A stretch of DNA of 64,000 nucleotides from Streptomyces sp. A 4/2 (GCF_940670765.1 NZ_CALNVW010000008.1:62001-126000); one strand, 5' to 3'. Numbered from the stretch's first letter, positions 19,544-28,765 are shown. Program-made: numbers and translations. The notes: generated from the letters alone by a model not told the origin.

Positions 19544-20217
19544 ATCTCCACCCGGGCCAGCAGGTCCGGCAGTTCGGCCACGGAACCGAGGACGTGCGTG
19601 GCGCCGTTGCTCTCCAGCTGCCCCCGGTCGTGGGCACCGGTCAGCACACCGGCGACGACGCGGGCCCCGGACCGTACGCCGCTGAGCATGTCGTACGAGG
19701 TGTCGCCCGCGACCGCGACCTGGTCGACCCCGTCGACGGCGCCGGTCCGCAGGAACGCGGCGAGCACCATGTCCGGGTACGGGCGCCCGCGCCCGCCCGC
19801 GTCGGCCGGGCAGAGCGTCAGGTCGGCGAGGTCCTGCCAGCCGAGTGCGGCGAGGATCGCGTCCTGGGTGACCCGGGCGAACCCGGTGCTCAGGACCACG
19901 GTCCGGCCCTCGGACCTGAGGCGCTCGACGGCCTCGCGGGCGCCGGGGACCGGGGCGATGTGCCCGGCGGTGACCAGCTCCCCGTACGCCGCCTCGAAGG
20001 CGGTGTTGGCCTGCTGGGCCTTCGCCTCGTCCCCGAAGAGGTGCCGGAAGACGGAGATCTTGGACTCGCCCATGGTGGCGCGCACGTAGTCGAGCATCGA
20101 GTCCGGCTCGGCGCCCATGCGCTGCGCCGCCGCGGCGAACGCCCGCTCGACGAGACCGCCGTCGGCGACGGTGGTGCCCGCCATGTCGAGCACTACCAGA
20201 TTGATCGGGTTGTTCAC
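19540..20217 (-). CDS. phosphonatase-like hydrolase (PhnX-like, HAD)
   Basis: 225-aa HAD enzyme. Motif I is DMAGTT with nucleophile Asp11; the cap carries MGESK, placing Lys53 exactly where Bacillus cereus phosphonoacetaldehyde hydrolase has its Schiff-base lysine; later motifs AGRPYPDM and VAGDTSYDM also match PhnX. It is shorter than classical PhnX (about 265 aa). The expected reaction is C-P cleavage of phosphonoacetaldehyde to acetaldehyde and phosphate. The GTG at 20217 is chosen; a GTG at 20232 making a 4-base overlap with the FAD oxidase gene is the alternative. Confidence 0.78.
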   Translation of the reverse strand: MNNPINLVVLDMAGTTVADGGLVERAFAAAAQRMGAEPDSMLDYVRATMGESKISVFRHLFGDEAKAQQANTAFEAAYGELVTAGHIAPVPGAREAVERLRSEGRTVVLSTGFARVTQDAILAALGWQDLADLTLCPADAGGRGRPYPDMVLAAFLRTGAVDGVDQVAVAGDTSYDMLSGVRSGARVVAGVLTGAHDRGQLESNGATHVLGSVAELPDLLARVEI

Positions 20218-20228
20218 GGTCAACTCAC

Positions 20229-21350
20229 TCACCAGCCCAGGTCGTTCGCGGTCTTCTCGGCTATCGCCGGGGAACAGGTCATGCCACGCCCGCCGGGCCC
20301 GGTCACCAGCCAGACGCCGTCGCGCACCTGCTCGCGGTGGACGACGCGGGTGGTGTCGGTGCACTGCGCGTACACCCCGGCCCAGCGGTGACGGATCTTC
20401 GGCAGCGGGCGCCCGAGGAAGGACTCGGCGACCCGGGCCACGTGTTCGTACGGCTCCTCGCGGACGTCGAAGGCGAAGGGGTGCTCGTACTCGTGGGTGT
20501 CGCCGATGGTCAGCCCGCCGTCCTTGCGCTGCACCATGAGCAGCTGCATCTTGTGCGCGGCGGCGACCGGGTCCTGGGCCTGCGAGGCGTTGAGGGCGTC
20601 GAGGGCCTCGGAGGCGTACGCCGGGTAGTAACGGAAGGAGTCCGCGTCGGCGACGGAGGTGGTGAGCCGCTCGCCGAGGGGTTCGGTCTGCATCATCTGC
20701 AGGCGCACCCGGCGCACCGGCAGGTCGGGGGCGAGTTCGCGCACCAGCCCGCCGAGCCAGGCGCCCGTGCAGAGCACCACGACGTCGCCGGTGTGCAGGT
20801 CGCCGTGGTCGTCGCGCACGGCGTTGCCGCCGACGACCTCGCGCACCTCGCGCCCGCCGAGGAAGGTGTACCTGCCGGACGCCAGCAGGGCCTTCTTCAG
20901 CTCCAGCTGGGCGACGCGCGGCTCCACGGCCGCGTCCCGCTCGCACCAGAGCGCGGCTTCGAACTCACCGCGCAGCGCCGGGTTGATCTCCTGGGCCTCG
21001 GCCCGGTCGAGCAGCCGGTAGCCACGGGCCGCGGCGTCCGTACGCCGCAGAGCGGCCTCGGCGACGGCCTGTTCGAGGGCGTTGCGGACGGGGGTGAGGG
21101 ACCCGGTGGCGCGGAAGCCGATACCGGGCACCCGCTCCCCGATCTCCTCCCACAGCACCCGGGCCCGCAGAGCGGTCTCCAGCTCCTCACCGCCGGCCCG
21201 GCCACTGACCCACACCTGCCCGAAGTTACGGAGCGACGCGCCCCGGGCCTCGGTCTCGCGCTCGATCTGTACGACCTCGTGGCCGCGTTCCACTGCGTGC
21301 CAGGCGTGCATGGTTCCCACCACGCCGGCTCCTACGACTATGACTCTCAC
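20229..21350 (-). CDS. FAD-dependent amine oxidase of the aminophosphonate cluster (TIGR03364 type)
   Basis: 373-aa DAO/glycine-oxidase-fold flavoenzyme. The Rossmann FAD motif GAGVVGTMHA is at residues 7-16, followed by an ERETEARGASLRNFGQVWVSG region and a C-terminal VTGPGGRGMTCSP segment. Members of this group occur with AEP transport and PhnX-like genes and are thought to oxidise AEP or N-methyl-AEP to phosphonoacetaldehyde. The GTG at 21350 is used because the FAD motif must start near the N-terminus. It is the first gene of the operon, below the operator at 21428-21445. No PhnW transaminase gene is present. Confidence 0.78.
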   Translation of the reverse strand: MRVIVVGAGVVGTMHAWHAVERGHEVVQIERETEARGASLRNFGQVWVSGRAGGEELETALRARVLWEEIGERVPGIGFRATGSLTPVRNALEQAVAEAALRRTDAAARGYRLLDRAEAQEINPALRGEFEAALWCERDAAVEPRVAQLELKKALLASGRYTFLGGREVREVVGGNAVRDDHGDLHTGDVVVLCTGAWLGGLVRELAPDLPVRRVRLQMMQTEPLGERLTTSVADADSFRYYPAYASEALDALNASQAQDPVAAAHKMQLLMVQRKDGGLTIGDTHEYEHPFAFDVREEPYEHVARVAESFLGRPLPKIRHRWAGVYAQCTDTTRVVHREQVRDGVWLVTGPGGRGMTCSPAIAEKTANDLGW

Positions 21351-21427
21351 GACGGCAACGTTGCTCGGGGGGAATGACCCGCCGCCGTCCTGAAGGCGAC
21401 CAGCCGGTGAACAGCCCTCCAAGACTG

Positions 21428-21445
21428 GACTAGACCCGTTATCTC
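21428..21445 (-). promoter_or_regulatory. putative PhnR operator, copy 1 (catabolic/transport operon)
   Basis: The 18-mer GGACTAGACCCGTTATCT is identical to that at 15446-15463. It lies between the GntR stop and the FAD oxidase start, 78 bases upstream of the latter. The GG-CTAG-CC core resembles GntR/HutC operators; part of the 18-mer may also be promoter. Confidence 0.65.
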
Positions 21446-21478
21446 GCCGTTACGTGATCCATCCGGCGCGAGGCGCCG

Positions 21479-22240
21479 TCAGTGGGATTCGAGCCGCGCC
21501 GTGAAGCTGAACCGGTCCCCGCGGTACAGCGTCCGTACACGTTCCAGCGGTCGCCCCTCGGTGTCCCGCGACACGCGGTGGATCAGCAGCATCGGCAGCG
21601 CGGGCGGTGTCCCGATGAGCAGCGCCTCGCGCGGGGTCGCGAGGACCGTCTCGATCCGTTCGTCGGCGTTGCCGAAGGCGATGCCGAGCCGGTCGCGGAG
21701 GTAGCCGTAGAAGGAGGAGTCGGGCTCGAACTCACTGTCCAGGGACGGGACTCGGGCCACCGAGACATAGGTGCTCTCCAGGCCCATCCGCTCGTCGTCG
21801 GCGAGCAGCACCCGCTCCAGGTGCCAGACCGGGTCACCCTGTTCGATCCCGGTCTCGGCGGCCAGCGCCGGGGGGCAGGGGAAGCGGTCGAGGGAGATGA
21901 GATGACGTCCCGGGGTGCGGCCCTGCCGGCGTACGCCCTCGGTGTAGCTCGCGAGTGACAGCGGCTGTTCGAGCTTGGGGCCCGCGACGACGGTCCCCCG
22001 CCCCTGCCTGCGCAGCCGCCCCTCCAGCAGCAGCTCGCGCAGCGCCTGCCGTACGGTCTCGCGGGCGACCTCGTACCGTACGGCGAGATCGCGTTCGGTG
22101 GGCAGTGCCCCACCTTCGCCCAACTCGTCTATGAGCAGCGCGACTTGGGCCTTGACCGCGTAGTACTTGGGGATGCGGCCGTGCTCCGGGATGCCGGAGC
22201 GGATCGGTGCGCCAGGTGTCTGGCCGAGCGGGTAGTCCAC
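21479..22240 (-). CDS. GntR/HutC-family regulator, probable PhnR
   Basis: 253-aa regulator. The N-terminal winged helix (about residues 20-85) contains ERDLAVRYEVARETVRQALRELLLEGRLRRQGRGT; the UTRA effector domain follows (about 95-250, ending GDRFSFTARLE). The GTG at 22240 has no Shine-Dalgarno sequence, so the mRNA may be leaderless. It lies immediately upstream of the aminophosphonate operon, and the likely operator sits in the gap. It should respond to an aminophosphonate or a breakdown product; this is inferred from context. Confidence 0.8.
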   Translation of the reverse strand: MDYPLGQTPGAPIRSGIPEHGRIPKYYAVKAQVALLIDELGEGGALPTERDLAVRYEVARETVRQALRELLLEGRLRRQGRGTVVAGPKLEQPLSLASYTEGVRRQGRTPGRHLISLDRFPCPPALAAETGIEQGDPVWHLERVLLADDERMGLESTYVSVARVPSLDSEFEPDSSFYGYLRDRLGIAFGNADERIETVLATPREALLIGTPPALPMLLIHRVSRDTEGRPLERVRTLYRGDRFSFTARLESH

Positions 22241-22379
22241 GGGGGGATGGTCGCAGACGAGGGTGAACAGCGGATGCGCGAACCGTCGGAGCGGGTGCGC
22301 GCCGGGTACGGGTCCTGGGGGATATCGTCTGCGCAGCTGGTCCTGGCCTCGGCGCGGCGGCGGGTACGGGCCCTGGGGT

Positions 22380-23447
22380 CTATCGCCTGCGCTGGATGCG
22401 CGGGCGGCGGGATCCCACGACCAGGGCCGCGCCCACCAGCACGCAGGTGATGGCGGCGGTGGCGATGCCGCGCAGCTGGTGGCGGCCGGTCGCGGCGAGC
22501 CGGCCGGGGGACTCGGGGGCACTGGGCCAGGGGACGACGGTACGGCCGCCGGTACCTTCACCGGGGTCGGCACTGACGCGGCCCCGCGCGTCCCCGACGT
22601 GGGCCCCGCCGGGGACACGCTCGCCGGGGACGTCCACCCGGTCCGGGGTGGCGGCGGAGGCGGCGGGGCTGTCGGGCGCGGCGGGGGTGGCGGCGTCCGG
22701 GGTGCTCGCGCGCGGCGGGGTATCGCCGGTGACTCGCGGCGGGGTATCGCCGGTGACTCGCCGCGGGGTGTCGCCGGTGACTCGGGACAGGATGTCGGCG
22801 ATGGCGAACCGGTAGTCGCCGGACTCGCCGACCCAGTCGCCGTCGTTGCCGTGGCGCTGGATGACGGCAGCGTTGGCGGTGACGTCGTCCAGCGCGGTGC
22901 TCCCGGTGAACCCGAGACGCACCTTCACGGAGAAGGTGCGGCCCGCGGGGATGGTGAAGCCGGGGAAGCCGTCGTCGAAGGGGCCCATGTGTTCGTCCTG
23001 ATCGGTCGTGGTGAAGGACACCGGGCGCCAGCGGTGGGCCACCGGGTCGTGGAAGTCCAGCTTGATCTGACTGTCCTTCAGCATCCGTCCGTGGTCGACG
23101 AGGTCGATGACCGGGTGGATGCTGCGGCAGGTCCGGTCGGAGTTGTTGGTCAGCTCGATCGACCAGGTCTCGCGGGCACCGCCCGGCACGTACGTGGTCG
23201 GACCGCCGTGGATCCCGGTGTCGATCGGGAAGACGGAGCTGTCCGGTTCGGCGCAGGTGGCCCGCGCGTCCTGCCCGGCCTTCGCGTCCTGTCCTGCCTT
23301 CGCGCCCTGCCCGGCCGACGCATCCTGTCCGGCTTTCACGTCCCGTCCGGCCGACGCACCCTGCCCGGCCGGTGGCGCGGCGGCGATCAGGGCGGGGGTG
23401 AGGGCGGCCGTGGCCGCTCCGGTGGCGAGGGCGCTGCGCAGTCGCAT
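22380..23447 (-). CDS. LAATG-type sortase-anchored surface protein
   Basis: 355-aa exported protein. A signal peptide (about 1-24) is followed by six or so AGQDA/AGQGA-type repeats (about 27-62), a beta-rich globular domain (about 65-215) containing two Cys, three VTGDTPxR repeats, a Pro/Ala-rich stalk, and a sorting signal: LAATG, a hydrophobic helix and RRPRIQRRR. LAxTG is the motif used by Streptomyces class E sortases, and one is encoded at 28762-29553. The function of the globular domain is unknown. ATG at 23447 with AAAGG upstream. Confidence 0.78.
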   Translation of the reverse strand: MRLRSALATGAATAALTPALIAAAPPAGQGASAGRDVKAGQDASAGQGAKAGQDAKAGQDARATCAEPDSSVFPIDTGIHGGPTTYVPGGARETWSIELTNNSDRTCRSIHPVIDLVDHGRMLKDSQIKLDFHDPVAHRWRPVSFTTTDQDEHMGPFDDGFPGFTIPAGRTFSVKVRLGFTGSTALDDVTANAAVIQRHGNDGDWVGESGDYRFAIADILSRVTGDTPRRVTGDTPPRVTGDTPPRASTPDAATPAAPDSPAASAATPDRVDVPGERVPGGAHVGDARGRVSADPGEGTGGRTVVPWPSAPESPGRLAATGRHQLRGIATAAITCVLVGAALVVGSRRPRIQRRR

Positions 23448-23659
23448 GGGAGGCCTTTGCTGATCACGTAGGTCCGGGCACCGCACACCGAACCCCACCG
23501 CGGCGGGCGGCCCCGGCCCGCCACGACCGCGTACCGCCGAATGCCCTGCCGTTTCCCGCCCGATCAGCCCATTTTCATCCGATCCCATCACGGCATCCGG
23601 TCGCATCCCACCACGGCATCCGGTCGCTATTCGGGGCCCGCATTGCTTAAGTAGGCCCC

Positions 23660-24733
23660 ATGACTGCAGCACCGCACCGCGTAGCGCTCGTCGGCTACGG
23701 CCTCGCCGGATCCGTCTTCCACGCCCCGCTGATCGCCGCCACCGAAGGCCTGGTCCTCGACACGGTCGTCACGTCGAACGAGGAGCGGCGGGAACAGGCG
23801 CGCGCCGAGTTCCCCGACGTCCGTTTCGTGGACGCTCCGGAGGACCTGTGGGCCCGCGCGGACGAACTGGACCTGATCGTGATCGCGTCCCCGAACAAGA
23901 CGCACGTCCCGATCGCGACCGCCGCTCTGGAGGCCGGTCTGCCGGTCGTCGTGGACAAGCCGATCGCCGGAACGGCCGCCGAGGCCCGGGAGCTCGCCGC
24001 GCTCGCCGACGCCCGCGGGCTGCTGCTCTCCGTCTTCCAGAACCGCCGTTGGGACAACGACTTCCTGACTCTGCGCAAGCTGATCGACGACGGCGAACTG
24101 GGCACCGTACAGCGCTTCGAGTCACGCTACGAGCGCTGGCGCCCGCAGCTCAAGGGCGGCTGGCGCGAGTCGGGCGACCCGTCGGAGATCGGCGGTCTGC
24201 TGTACGACCTGGGCAGCCATGTGGTCGACCAGGCGCTGACGCTCTTCGGCCCGGCGGTACGGGTGTACGCGGAGGCGGACGTACGCCGTCCCGGGGCCCG
24301 CGCCGACGACGACACCTTCGTCGCGCTCACCCATGCCAACGGCGTGCGTTCCCATCTCCATGTCTCGGCCACCACCGCCCAGCTCGGCCCGCGTTTCCGG
24401 GTGCTCGGTTCCTCGGCCGGATATGTGAAGTACGGGCTCGATCCGCAGGAGGCGGCGCTGCGCGAGGGCAAGCGGCCCGGCACCGCCGCGCGCTGGGGCG
24501 AGGAGCCCGAGTCGCAGTGGGGGCGCCTCGGTTCGGGTGAGTCCCCGCTGACCGGCGGCGGTGTCCCCGTACCGACGCTGCCGGGCGACTACCCCGCGTA
24601 CTACGCCGCCGTCGCCGCGGCCCTGCGGGACGGCGGCAGGCCGCCGGTCACGGCGGGCGAGGCGGCGGCGGCGCTGGACGTGCTCGAAGCCGCGCGCCGT
24701 TCCGCGCGCGAGGGGATCGTGGTGGAGCTCTGA
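23660..24733 (+). CDS. Gfo/Idh/MocA family oxidoreductase
   Basis: 357-aa NAD(P)-dependent dehydrogenase. The Rossmann fold starts at residues 7-20 (VALVGYGLAGSVFHAPLI), the conserved EKP-type motif appears as VVVDKPIAG (about 95-103), and the second domain has GGLLYDLGSHVVDQAL. Family members oxidise sugars, inositols or related alcohols; the substrate is not evident. It stands alone, divergent from the surface-protein gene. Confidence 0.85.
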   Translation: MTAAPHRVALVGYGLAGSVFHAPLIAATEGLVLDTVVTSNEERREQARAEFPDVRFVDAPEDLWARADELDLIVIASPNKTHVPIATAALEAGLPVVVDKPIAGTAAEARELAALADARGLLLSVFQNRRWDNDFLTLRKLIDDGELGTVQRFESRYERWRPQLKGGWRESGDPSEIGGLLYDLGSHVVDQALTLFGPAVRVYAEADVRRPGARADDDTFVALTHANGVRSHLHVSATTAQLGPRFRVLGSSAGYVKYGLDPQEAALREGKRPGTAARWGEEPESQWGRLGSGESPLTGGGVPVPTLPGDYPAYYAAVAAALRDGGRPPVTAGEAAAALDVLEAARRSAREGIVVEL

Positions 24734-24799
24734 GCGCTGCGGATGCGCGTGCCCGGAGCCCACGGGCCGCCCGGCACGCGCGTCCGGAACGGGACGGCC

Positions 24800-25660
24800 C
24801 TACGCGTCCTTGAGAACCTGCCGCTGGCGCCCCAGCCCCTCGATCTCCAGCTCCACGACGTCCCCGGCCCGCAGGTACGGCTTGGGGTCGGGCTGTCCCA
24901 TCGCCACCCCGGCGGGCGTCCCGGTGTTGATGACATCGCCCGGGTAGAGCGTCATGAACTGGCTCAGGTAGCGGACCACTTCGCCGACCGGGAAGATCTG
25001 GTCGGCCGTGGTGCCGTCCTGCTTCAGCTCACCGTTCACCCACAGCTTCAGCGGGAGCGCCTGCGGGTCGGGCACCTCGTCGGCGGTCACCAGCCAGGGG
25101 CCGAGGGGGTTGAACGTCTCGCAGTTCTTGCCCTTGTCCCACTGGCCGCCGCGCTCGATCTGGAAGGCCCGCTCGGAGACGTCGTGCGCGACCGCGTACC
25201 CGGCGACATGGCCGAGCGCCTCCTCGGCCGAGCCGAGGTAGCGCGCGGTGCGCCCGATGACGACGGCCAGCTCGACCTCCCAGTCGGTCTTCTCGCTCGC
25301 CCGCGGGACGAGCACGGTGTCGTCGGGGCCCACCACCGTGTCCGGCGCCTTCATGAACACGATCGGTTCGGCCGGGATGGCGGCGCCCGTCTCCGTGGCG
25401 TGGTCGTGGTAGTTCAGCCCGATACAGACGATCTTGCCGATACGGGCCAGCGGCGGACCGGTACGCAGCCCCTCCGCCCCCTCCATCGCGGGCAGCACGC
25501 CGGCCGCGGCGGCGGCCCGTATCCGGACGAGCGCGGCATCGTCGGCGAGCAGCTTCCCGTCGATGTCGTCGACCAGCGCGGAGAGGTCACGGAGGGTGCC
25601 GTCCTCGTCGAGCAGTGCGGGGCGCTCGGCCCCGGCCGTTCCGACACGCAGCAGCTTCAT
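24800..25660 (-). CDS. fumarylacetoacetate hydrolase family protein
   Basis: 286-aa enzyme. The C-terminal FAH domain (about 75-282) carries the metal-binding ExE...D set: IGLNYHDHATETG, TVLVPRASEKTDWEVELAVVIG and YAVAHDVSERAFQ. Family enzymes hydrolyse or decarboxylate 2-oxo acids such as acylpyruvates or 2-hydroxy-hepta-2,4-diene-1,7-dioate. ATG at 25660 with GGGAG upstream. Downstream of the YidC gene on the same strand but separated by over 120 bp. Confidence 0.87.
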   Translation of the reverse strand: MKLLRVGTAGAERPALLDEDGTLRDLSALVDDIDGKLLADDAALVRIRAAAAAGVLPAMEGAEGLRTGPPLARIGKIVCIGLNYHDHATETGAAIPAEPIVFMKAPDTVVGPDDTVLVPRASEKTDWEVELAVVIGRTARYLGSAEEALGHVAGYAVAHDVSERAFQIERGGQWDKGKNCETFNPLGPWLVTADEVPDPQALPLKLWVNGELKQDGTTADQIFPVGEVVRYLSQFMTLYPGDVINTGTPAGVAMGQPDPKPYLRAGDVVELEIEGLGRQRQVLKDA

Positions 25661-25783
25661 GGTCGGTCTCCCTACGTTTTCGACTGGCCCGGCCGATGGG
25701 GTGCGGCCACCGGGGGGACTGGCTGATCCTCCAATTTCGGGGTCCACTCCGCAAGACCCCGTTCACAACCTGGACTTCTGCGG

Positions 25784-26545
25784 CTACATCGGGCTGGCCA
25801 GCGCCGCGCCGCCGGGCACCGTGCCGCGGTAGAGGAAGGCCCGCTCGACGGCGGTCCAGGTGGTGCTGGTCACGACGTACAGCGCGGCGGCGAGCGGGAC
25901 GACGCCCACGGTGAAGAGCGTCATGAAGGACATCAGCGGCATCAGCTTCGTCATCGTGCCCATCGCGCCCGCGCCGGGTCCCTCCACGGCGGGGGTGGGG
26001 GCGGCGGCCATCATCCGCTTCGTCCGTCCGTAGTTGAACGTGGCCACGACGGCGACGATCACGAAGAGCACCAGATACACGACCCCCTGCTCGCCCAGCA
26101 TCCCGCCGTGCCCGAACGCGTCCTTGAACCGGCCGCCGAGCGGGCTGCCGAACAGAGTGTGGCCGAGCAGCGCGTTGTCCTTGCCGCCGATCTGCGGGTT
26201 GGAGAACAGGTGGTACATCAGGAAGAACGCGGGCATCTGCAGCAGGCTGGGCAGGCAGCCGCCGAGCGGGGAGATGTTCTCCTCCGCGTGCAATTCCATG
26301 ATCGCCTTCTGCATCTTCTGCGGGTCCTTGGCGTGCTTCTTCCGCAGCTCGGCGATGCGCGGGGCGAGTACGGTGCGGGCCTTCTGCCCACGGGCCGCCG
26401 CCCGGGACAGCGGGTGGATGGCGAGCCGTACGCAGGCGGTGAAGAGGATGATCGCGGCGGCGGTCGCGGAGTCGTGGAAGAGCGGCTGGAGCAGGTCGGC
26501 GAGGTGCGTGACCAGGCTGGCGAACACGGCGAAGATCGATGACAA
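25784..26545 (-). CDS. yidC: YidC/Oxa1-family membrane protein insertase (second-type, short)
   Basis: 253-aa insertase that helps membrane proteins fold into the bilayer. It has the five-helix Oxa1 core: helix 1 at the start, then the cytoplasmic hairpin RKKHAKDPQKMQKAIMELHAEENISPLGGCLPSLLQMPAFF, and further helices to residue 235. It lacks the large basic C-terminal tail of housekeeping YidC. The start is a TTG at 26545, chosen because GGAGGG lies six bases upstream and the N-terminal helix begins here. It follows the DUF6412 gene in the same direction. Confidence 0.88.
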   Translation of the reverse strand: MSSIFAVFASLVTHLADLLQPLFHDSATAAAIILFTACVRLAIHPLSRAAARGQKARTVLAPRIAELRKKHAKDPQKMQKAIMELHAEENISPLGGCLPSLLQMPAFFLMYHLFSNPQIGGKDNALLGHTLFGSPLGGRFKDAFGHGGMLGEQGVVYLVLFVIVAVVATFNYGRTKRMMAAAPTPAVEGPGAGAMGTMTKLMPLMSFMTLFTVGVVPLAAALYVVTSTTWTAVERAFLYRGTVPGGAALASPM

Positions 26546-26641
26546 GGGGAACCCTCCGAGGGGTCTCGTCGCAGGCCGGACAGGTGTGATGTCGGCGTGA
26601 CGGACCACGGAGGAGGGGGGGTCGTGCGAGTGGAGCGAGTC

Positions 26642-26959
26642 CTACGCGGCCGTCGCGACGAGGCGGCCGGGCGCTCGGGGCCTGGGCCGCCCGGAGGCGT
26701 CGGGATCGCGTTGCGGCAGGAAGGCCGTACGCCGCTCGCGGTCGCGGATCGCGGTCCGGATCCGGGTGCGCGGCACCGCGGGCACATTGCGCGAGGAGAC
26801 CAGCGCGCAGGCGGCCAGCGCGGATCCGACCGCGGCGGTGGCGGCGAGCGCGACGGCGGAGGAGAGGGTGCCGCCCTCGGCGAGGAGCACTTCCGCGAGG
26901 AGGAAGAGCAGCACCGCGAGGGCCGGGCGGGACAGCCGGACGAGGCGTCGGCCGGGCAT
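26642..26959 (-). CDS. DUF6412 family membrane protein
   Basis: 105-aa protein with two hydrophobic segments (about residues 8-28 and 33-55) and an Arg/Pro-rich cytoplasmic tail. It resembles the small protein encoded in front of the second yidC in many streptomycetes. Function unknown; the pairing suggests a role with the insertase. Confidence 0.65.
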   Translation of the reverse strand: MPGRRLVRLSRPALAVLLFLLAEVLLAEGGTLSSAVALAATAAVGSALAACALVSSRNVPAVPRTRIRTAIRDRERRTAFLPQRDPDASGRPRPRAPGRLVATAA

Positions 26960-27023
26960 GGCTTCCCCTCCTCCGGGCTCGTCTGCTGAATTTCGTACCT
27001 TCAGCCGTTATACACGACCGGTT

Positions 27024-28523
27024 CTACCCGACCGCCTCCGCACCGAGGCATTCGTCGTCGATCGGATCGTGGGCGAGCACCTCCGCGTCCGCCCGTGGGT
27101 CCCGGTCCGGCCGCCCCGCGTACGTCACGGCGAGCGCGACCACGAGATTCGCCGCCAGCGCGACGATCCCCGCGTTCACGCCCCACACCGGATCGTGGTC
27201 GCTGAAGACGAACGCGCAGACCACCGCCACCCCGACCACCAGCCCGCTGCCCGCGCCGAGCAGCGTCAGCCGCCGCCAGACCAGCCCGAGCAGCAGCATC
27301 GGCAGGAGCTGCGCCATCCCCTCGTACGAGATGAGCGAGAGCCGTACGAGGGTGTTGGGGGCGGTGTACGTCAGCAGCAGCGCCAGCGCGCCCGCGACGA
27401 CCACCACCACCTGGGACGCGCCCTTCTGCCGCTCGCGCCAGCGCGGGACGAGCGACAGCACGCTCCGCCCCCACATGGTCCCGATGACCAGCATGAAGAT
27501 GGCCATCGGGACGATCGAGGAGAGCGCGGCGGCGACCCCGATGATGCCCACGGCCCAGGCGGGCAGCGAGTCCGTCACCAGCTTGAAGAGCGCGAGGTTG
27601 GACTCGGCGCCGGTCAGGTGCGGCACGACGAACAGCGCGGCCAGGCCGAGGAACATCGGCACGAAGAGCAGCAGGTTGTAGGCGGGCAGCCAGACGGCGT
27701 TCTTCCGCAGGACCTCGGCGTTGCGCGCCCCGAGGTACCCGGCGACGGTGGTCGGGAAGATCACGACGGTGAGCGAGTTGAGCAGCGAGGTGGTCACGTA
27801 CCAGGCCTGGCCGAGGCCGCTGTCGCCGTGGCCGGGGAAGGTCAGCCAGTCGCTCTTCTCGGTGACCAGCCGGTCGAGGAAGGGCCCGTACCCGTCGAAG
27901 TAGTGCAGCGGGACGTAGCAGGCGAGGAAGGCGAGCGTCCCGATGACGAGGGCGTCCTTGAGCACGGAGACCCAGGCGCTGCCCTTGAGCCCGCTGACCA
28001 CGACGAAGCCGGTGGTGACGGCGAAGGCCACGAAGTAGGCCCAGTTCAGGCTGATCGCTCCGTACGAGATCGTCGAGACGACGACGCCCATGCCGGTGAT
28101 CTGGAGCTGGATGTACGGCAGCAGGAAGACGGTGGCGAGGACGGCCACCACGGCGCCGAGCCAGGGTCTGCCGTACCGGTGGGCGATCATGTCGGTGATC
28201 CCGACGAGGCCGTGCTTGCGTGCGTACGCCCAGAGCATCGGCCCGACGACGTAGCCGAGGGCGTAGCCGCAGGACATGTACGCGACGACGTAGAGGACCG
28301 GGGCGCCGTAGTTGTAGCCCCAGCCCGCGGCGCCGAGGTAGCTGAAGCTGGTGTAGCCCTCCCCCGCCATCAGCACCCAGATGAAGACGGAGCCCAGGCT
28401 CCGCCCGCCGACGGACCACTCGGCGAGCCCGCCGCCCCGGCCGCCGCGGACGGCGACGAGCCCGAGGGCGACGGTGGCGACCATGAACACGGCGAAGATC
28501 GAGGTGGCGACGGTGGCGTTCAC
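27024..28523 (-). CDS. sodium:solute symporter (SSS family)
   Basis: 499-aa transporter with about thirteen hydrophobic segments. The GEGYTSFSYLGAAGWGY loop and GITDMIAHRYGRPWLGAV region are typical of SSS members such as acetate/monocarboxylate and pantothenate symporters. The GTG at 28523 overlaps the stop of the DUF3311 gene (GTGA). SSS-DUF3311 pairs are common in actinobacteria; the small protein is probably an accessory subunit. The substrate is unknown. Confidence 0.85.
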   Translation of the reverse strand: MNATVATSIFAVFMVATVALGLVAVRGGRGGGLAEWSVGGRSLGSVFIWVLMAGEGYTSFSYLGAAGWGYNYGAPVLYVVAYMSCGYALGYVVGPMLWAYARKHGLVGITDMIAHRYGRPWLGAVVAVLATVFLLPYIQLQITGMGVVVSTISYGAISLNWAYFVAFAVTTGFVVVSGLKGSAWVSVLKDALVIGTLAFLACYVPLHYFDGYGPFLDRLVTEKSDWLTFPGHGDSGLGQAWYVTTSLLNSLTVVIFPTTVAGYLGARNAEVLRKNAVWLPAYNLLLFVPMFLGLAALFVVPHLTGAESNLALFKLVTDSLPAWAVGIIGVAAALSSIVPMAIFMLVIGTMWGRSVLSLVPRWRERQKGASQVVVVVAGALALLLTYTAPNTLVRLSLISYEGMAQLLPMLLLGLVWRRLTLLGAGSGLVVGVAVVCAFVFSDHDPVWGVNAGIVALAANLVVALAVTYAGRPDRDPRADAEVLAHDPIDDECLGAEAVG

Positions 28524-28765
28524 CGGCGGGCCCCCCGCCGGTCGGCGCGGTGGGTGAGCCAGACCGCGAAGGGGGTCACCACGGTCGCCCCGACCAGCCA
28601 GACGACGAGGAAGGGCAGCCCGAGGAAGACGGGATGCACACGGTTGACGAACGGCAGCGCCCCGAGGAACAGGACGAAGGGCGTGAGGAGCCACAGCAAT
28701 TGAGGACGGCGTCTGAGCACGGCAGGAACTTTAGTGCCGCGACCGGCACTGGTTCCGACGGTCAT
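28520..28765 (-). CDS. DUF3311 small membrane protein, symporter partner
   Basis: 81-aa protein with two transmembrane helices and the PFVNRVHPVFLGLPF motif of DUF3311. The ATG at 28765 overlaps the class E sortase stop by four bases; a GTG at 28720 giving 66 aa is the alternative and would start right before the basic LRRRPQLL segment. It is coupled to the SSS symporter. Confidence 0.8.
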   Translation of the reverse strand: MTVGTSAGRGTKVPAVLRRRPQLLWLLTPFVLFLGALPFVNRVHPVFLGLPFLVVWLVGATVVTPFAVWLTHRADRRGARR

